Assembly (NCBI GenBank): GCA_943332855.1
Contig: CALQRA010000025.1
Coordinates: 1-33,555, forward strand
DNA from: Candidatus Kuenenia stuttgartensis
GTDB lineage: Bacteria; Planctomycetota; Planctomycetia; Pirellulales; UBA1268
DNA length: 33,555 nt
Direction of reading: 5' to 3'
In this document: in pieces, positions 32,588 through 33,555 of the stretch
Layout of the letters: each line of letters begins with the position of its first letter
Position numbering within the stretch: the stretch's first letter is position 1
Program-made: the position numbers and the translations under genes
The notes under the pieces: generated by a model
The model's input: the letters and a program-made list of their open reading frames with translations, nothing else
Told to the model about the DNA's origin: nothing
Database searches by the model: none

Positions 32588-33250
32588 ATGCACCGCACGC
32601 TTCTCGCCGTCGCCAGTCTGGCGGCCGCGCTCCTGGCCTCGCTTCCGGCCTCCGAGGCCTCCGCCCAGCCCCCCGGAGGCCGCGGTCGCGGCATGGGGAT
32701 GGGGGGGATGATGTCGGACGCTTCGCTCCTCCGGCAGGAGGCCGTCCAGGCCGATCTCGGCCTCGCGGCTGATCTGAAGAAGAAGATCGCCGCCGAGCTT
32801 CCCGAACGGGCGCCCGGTGGCGGCGGTAACCCTCGAGACATGACCAACGAGCAGCGGCAGAAGTGGATGGAGGAGCGTCGGGCCCGCAACGCCGAAGACG
32901 ACAAGAAGATCGCCGGCCTCCTCGACGCCAAACAGCTCGCCCGCCTCAAGCAGATCCGCGTCCAGGCCCTCGGCGCCGGCGCCCTTATGGACGAGACACT
33001 GGCCAAGGAGCTCTCGATCACCGACGACCAGGTCGCGAAGTTCCAGTCGGCGATGCAGGAGATGCGTCAGGGGGGTGGTGGCGGCGGCAACCCCGGCGAG
33101 ATGCGGGCGAAGATGACCGCCAAGGCGATGGAGATCCTCTCGGCCGATCAGAAGGCGAAGCTCGAAGCGCTCAAGGGCCCCGCCTTCGACGTCTCGAAGC
33201 TCCAGATGCGTGGACCGGGGGGTGGTGGCCGCCCCGGTGCCGGCACCTGA
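32588..33250 (+). CDS. Secreted glycine/methionine-rich protein with internal duplication
   Basis: I recognise no named family. A Sec signal peptide is clear: MHRT, a hydrophobic core of about 16 residues, and an A-S-A cleavage site at 24-26. The mature protein begins with a Gly/Arg/Met-rich stretch. Two related units follow, about residues 48-125 and 130-205. Each has a helix with an L-x-L-x-x-x-Q/L pattern, a GGGGNP spacer, a charged methionine-containing helix and a final L-x-A-x-Q-x-A-x-L-K segment. This layout recalls the LTxxQ helices of periplasmic Spy/CpxP-type proteins, which I offer only as a resemblance. A GAGGG ribosome-binding site precedes the ATG, and a perfect terminator follows. 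It would lie in the periplasm or be exported. Confidence 0.75.
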   Translation: MHRTLLAVASLAAALLASLPASEASAQPPGGRGRGMGMGGMMSDASLLRQEAVQADLGLAADLKKKIAAELPERAPGGGGNPRDMTNEQRQKWMEERRARNAEDDKKIAGLLDAKQLARLKQIRVQALGAGALMDETLAKELSITDDQVAKFQSAMQEMRQGGGGGGNPGEMRAKMTAKAMEILSADQKAKLEALKGPAFDVSKLQMRGPGGGGRPGAGT

Positions 33251-33283
33251 TCAGACTCTTCGAGCGTTGTCTCCCGAACCATC

Positions 33284-33322
33284 ATCGCCCCGGCGGGGAA
33301 TCCCGCCGGGGCGATTTTGTTT
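33284..33322 (+). terminator. Intrinsic terminator after the secreted protein gene
   Basis: ATCGCCCCGGCGGG, a GAAT loop and the exact complement form a 14-bp perfect stem (33284-33315). TTTGTTT follows. It is the clearest intrinsic terminator in the window. Confidence 0.9.
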
Positions 33323-33337
33323 GGCGGGTGGGGGTTC

Positions 33338-33555
33338 TCAACACTGCTTGAGCTTGTCCTTCGCCATACCGGCGGCGACGAGCTCCGGCTTCGGGAGGAT
33401 GCCCCGGACGCCGGCCGTGTCAGCCCCGACCGTCACCGACACGCTCTTGTAGGCCGGCGTCCGCGAGAGCGGATCGGCCGCCTTCGGCACGAGGATGTTG
33501 CTCTCGGGGTAATACATCGCCACGCTCCCCGGCCGGATCTCCGGGAAGGCCGAGA
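33338..33555 (-). CDS. C-terminal end of a molybdopterin oxidoreductase (FdhF/YdeP-like), partial
   Basis: Only the last 72 residues are inside the window; the gene continues beyond the right edge. The readable stretch begins SAFPEIRPGSVAMYYPESN and continues ILVPKAADPLSRTPAYKSVSVTV. This resembles the C-terminal molydopterin-dinucleotide-binding domain of formate-dehydrogenase-like proteins of the FdhF/YdeP group, which end with a 'YYPEANVLVP ... D..S.TPA.K.V.V' pattern. The reaction cannot be told from this fragment; formate dehydrogenase is one possibility that would fit the C1 genes. An ATG inside the fragment (33517) is not the true start, since similarity continues upstream of it. It converges with the secreted-protein gene across a terminator. 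Confidence 0.65.
   Translation of the reverse strand, partial: SAFPEIRPGSVAMYYPESNILVPKAADPLSRTPAYKSVSVTVGADTAGVRGILPKPELVAAGMAKDKLKQC

Noticed and set aside
29734..33021. Long minus-strand open frame opposite mutS
   Set aside because: Antisense to a conserved gene, and it runs across the promoter of the SRP RNA and the secreted-protein gene.

Overview
The window is high-GC bacterial DNA that reads as a planctomycete. The reasons are tetrahydromethanopterin (H4MPT)-linked C1 genes (fae, mch, a MtdB/MtdC-type dehydrogenase and three accessory genes known from methylotrophs and Planctomycetes), a FlgI-like lipoprotein joined to HEAT-like repeats, an excisionase-type helix-turn-helix joined to a receiver domain, and a zinc-free DnaJ. 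The lineage is inferred from gene content; no rRNA is present. The DNA is almost entirely coding, with housekeeping genes interleaved with the C1 genes. No insertion sequence, prophage, CRISPR array or tRNA was seen.

Layout. 1-3.75 kb (minus): ppk1, then a class B J-protein translationally coupled to rnpA. 3.98-8.34 kb: first C1 block, with a CitG-like protein (Orf5 type), a PTPS-family pterin enzyme, mch and a RimK/MptN-like ligase (Orf9 type). A DtxR-family regulator on the opposite strand sits inside this block, and its divergent spacer with mch holds a perfect 16-bp palindrome. 8.6-9.55 kb: a HicB-like ribbon-helix-helix protein, then the RNase P RNA gene (minus). 9.6-13.5 kb: FHA protein, rsgA, hflX and an SDR oxidoreductase. 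13.57-16.69 kb: second C1 block, with fae and methylene-H4MPT dehydrogenase (minus) and the divergent Orf7-type ATP-grasp protein. 16.7-23 kb: rimI (minus), FlgI-like/HEAT lipoprotein and smc. 23.4-24.6 kb: HTH-receiver regulator and moaC. 24.6-29.7 kb (minus): SRP RNA, dnaX, recR, rpoN and nrdR. 29.85-33.25 kb: mutS and a small secreted glycine-rich protein. The right edge holds the C-terminus of a molybdopterin oxidoreductase (minus).

How it works together. Fae condenses formaldehyde with H4MPT, the dehydrogenase oxidises methylene-H4MPT, and Mch hydrolyses methenyl-H4MPT to formyl-H4MPT. The RimK-like ligase and the pterin enzyme plausibly serve cofactor synthesis, and Orf5/Orf7 are accessory proteins. 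The formyltransferase/hydrolase (fhc) genes and other H4MPT biosynthesis genes must lie elsewhere. moaC and the terminal molybdenum oxidoreductase could support formate oxidation, which is speculative.

The most striking observations are: (1) an A9 slippery tract in dnaX whose A8 and A10 readings both stop within eight codons, predicting a 428- or 433-residue gamma-like product beside a 657-residue tau; (2) an SRP RNA directly upstream of dnaX with a non-GGAA apical loop; (3) a PTPS with a combined Cys-Glu motif in the H4MPT context; (4) the regulator and palindrome inside the C1 block.
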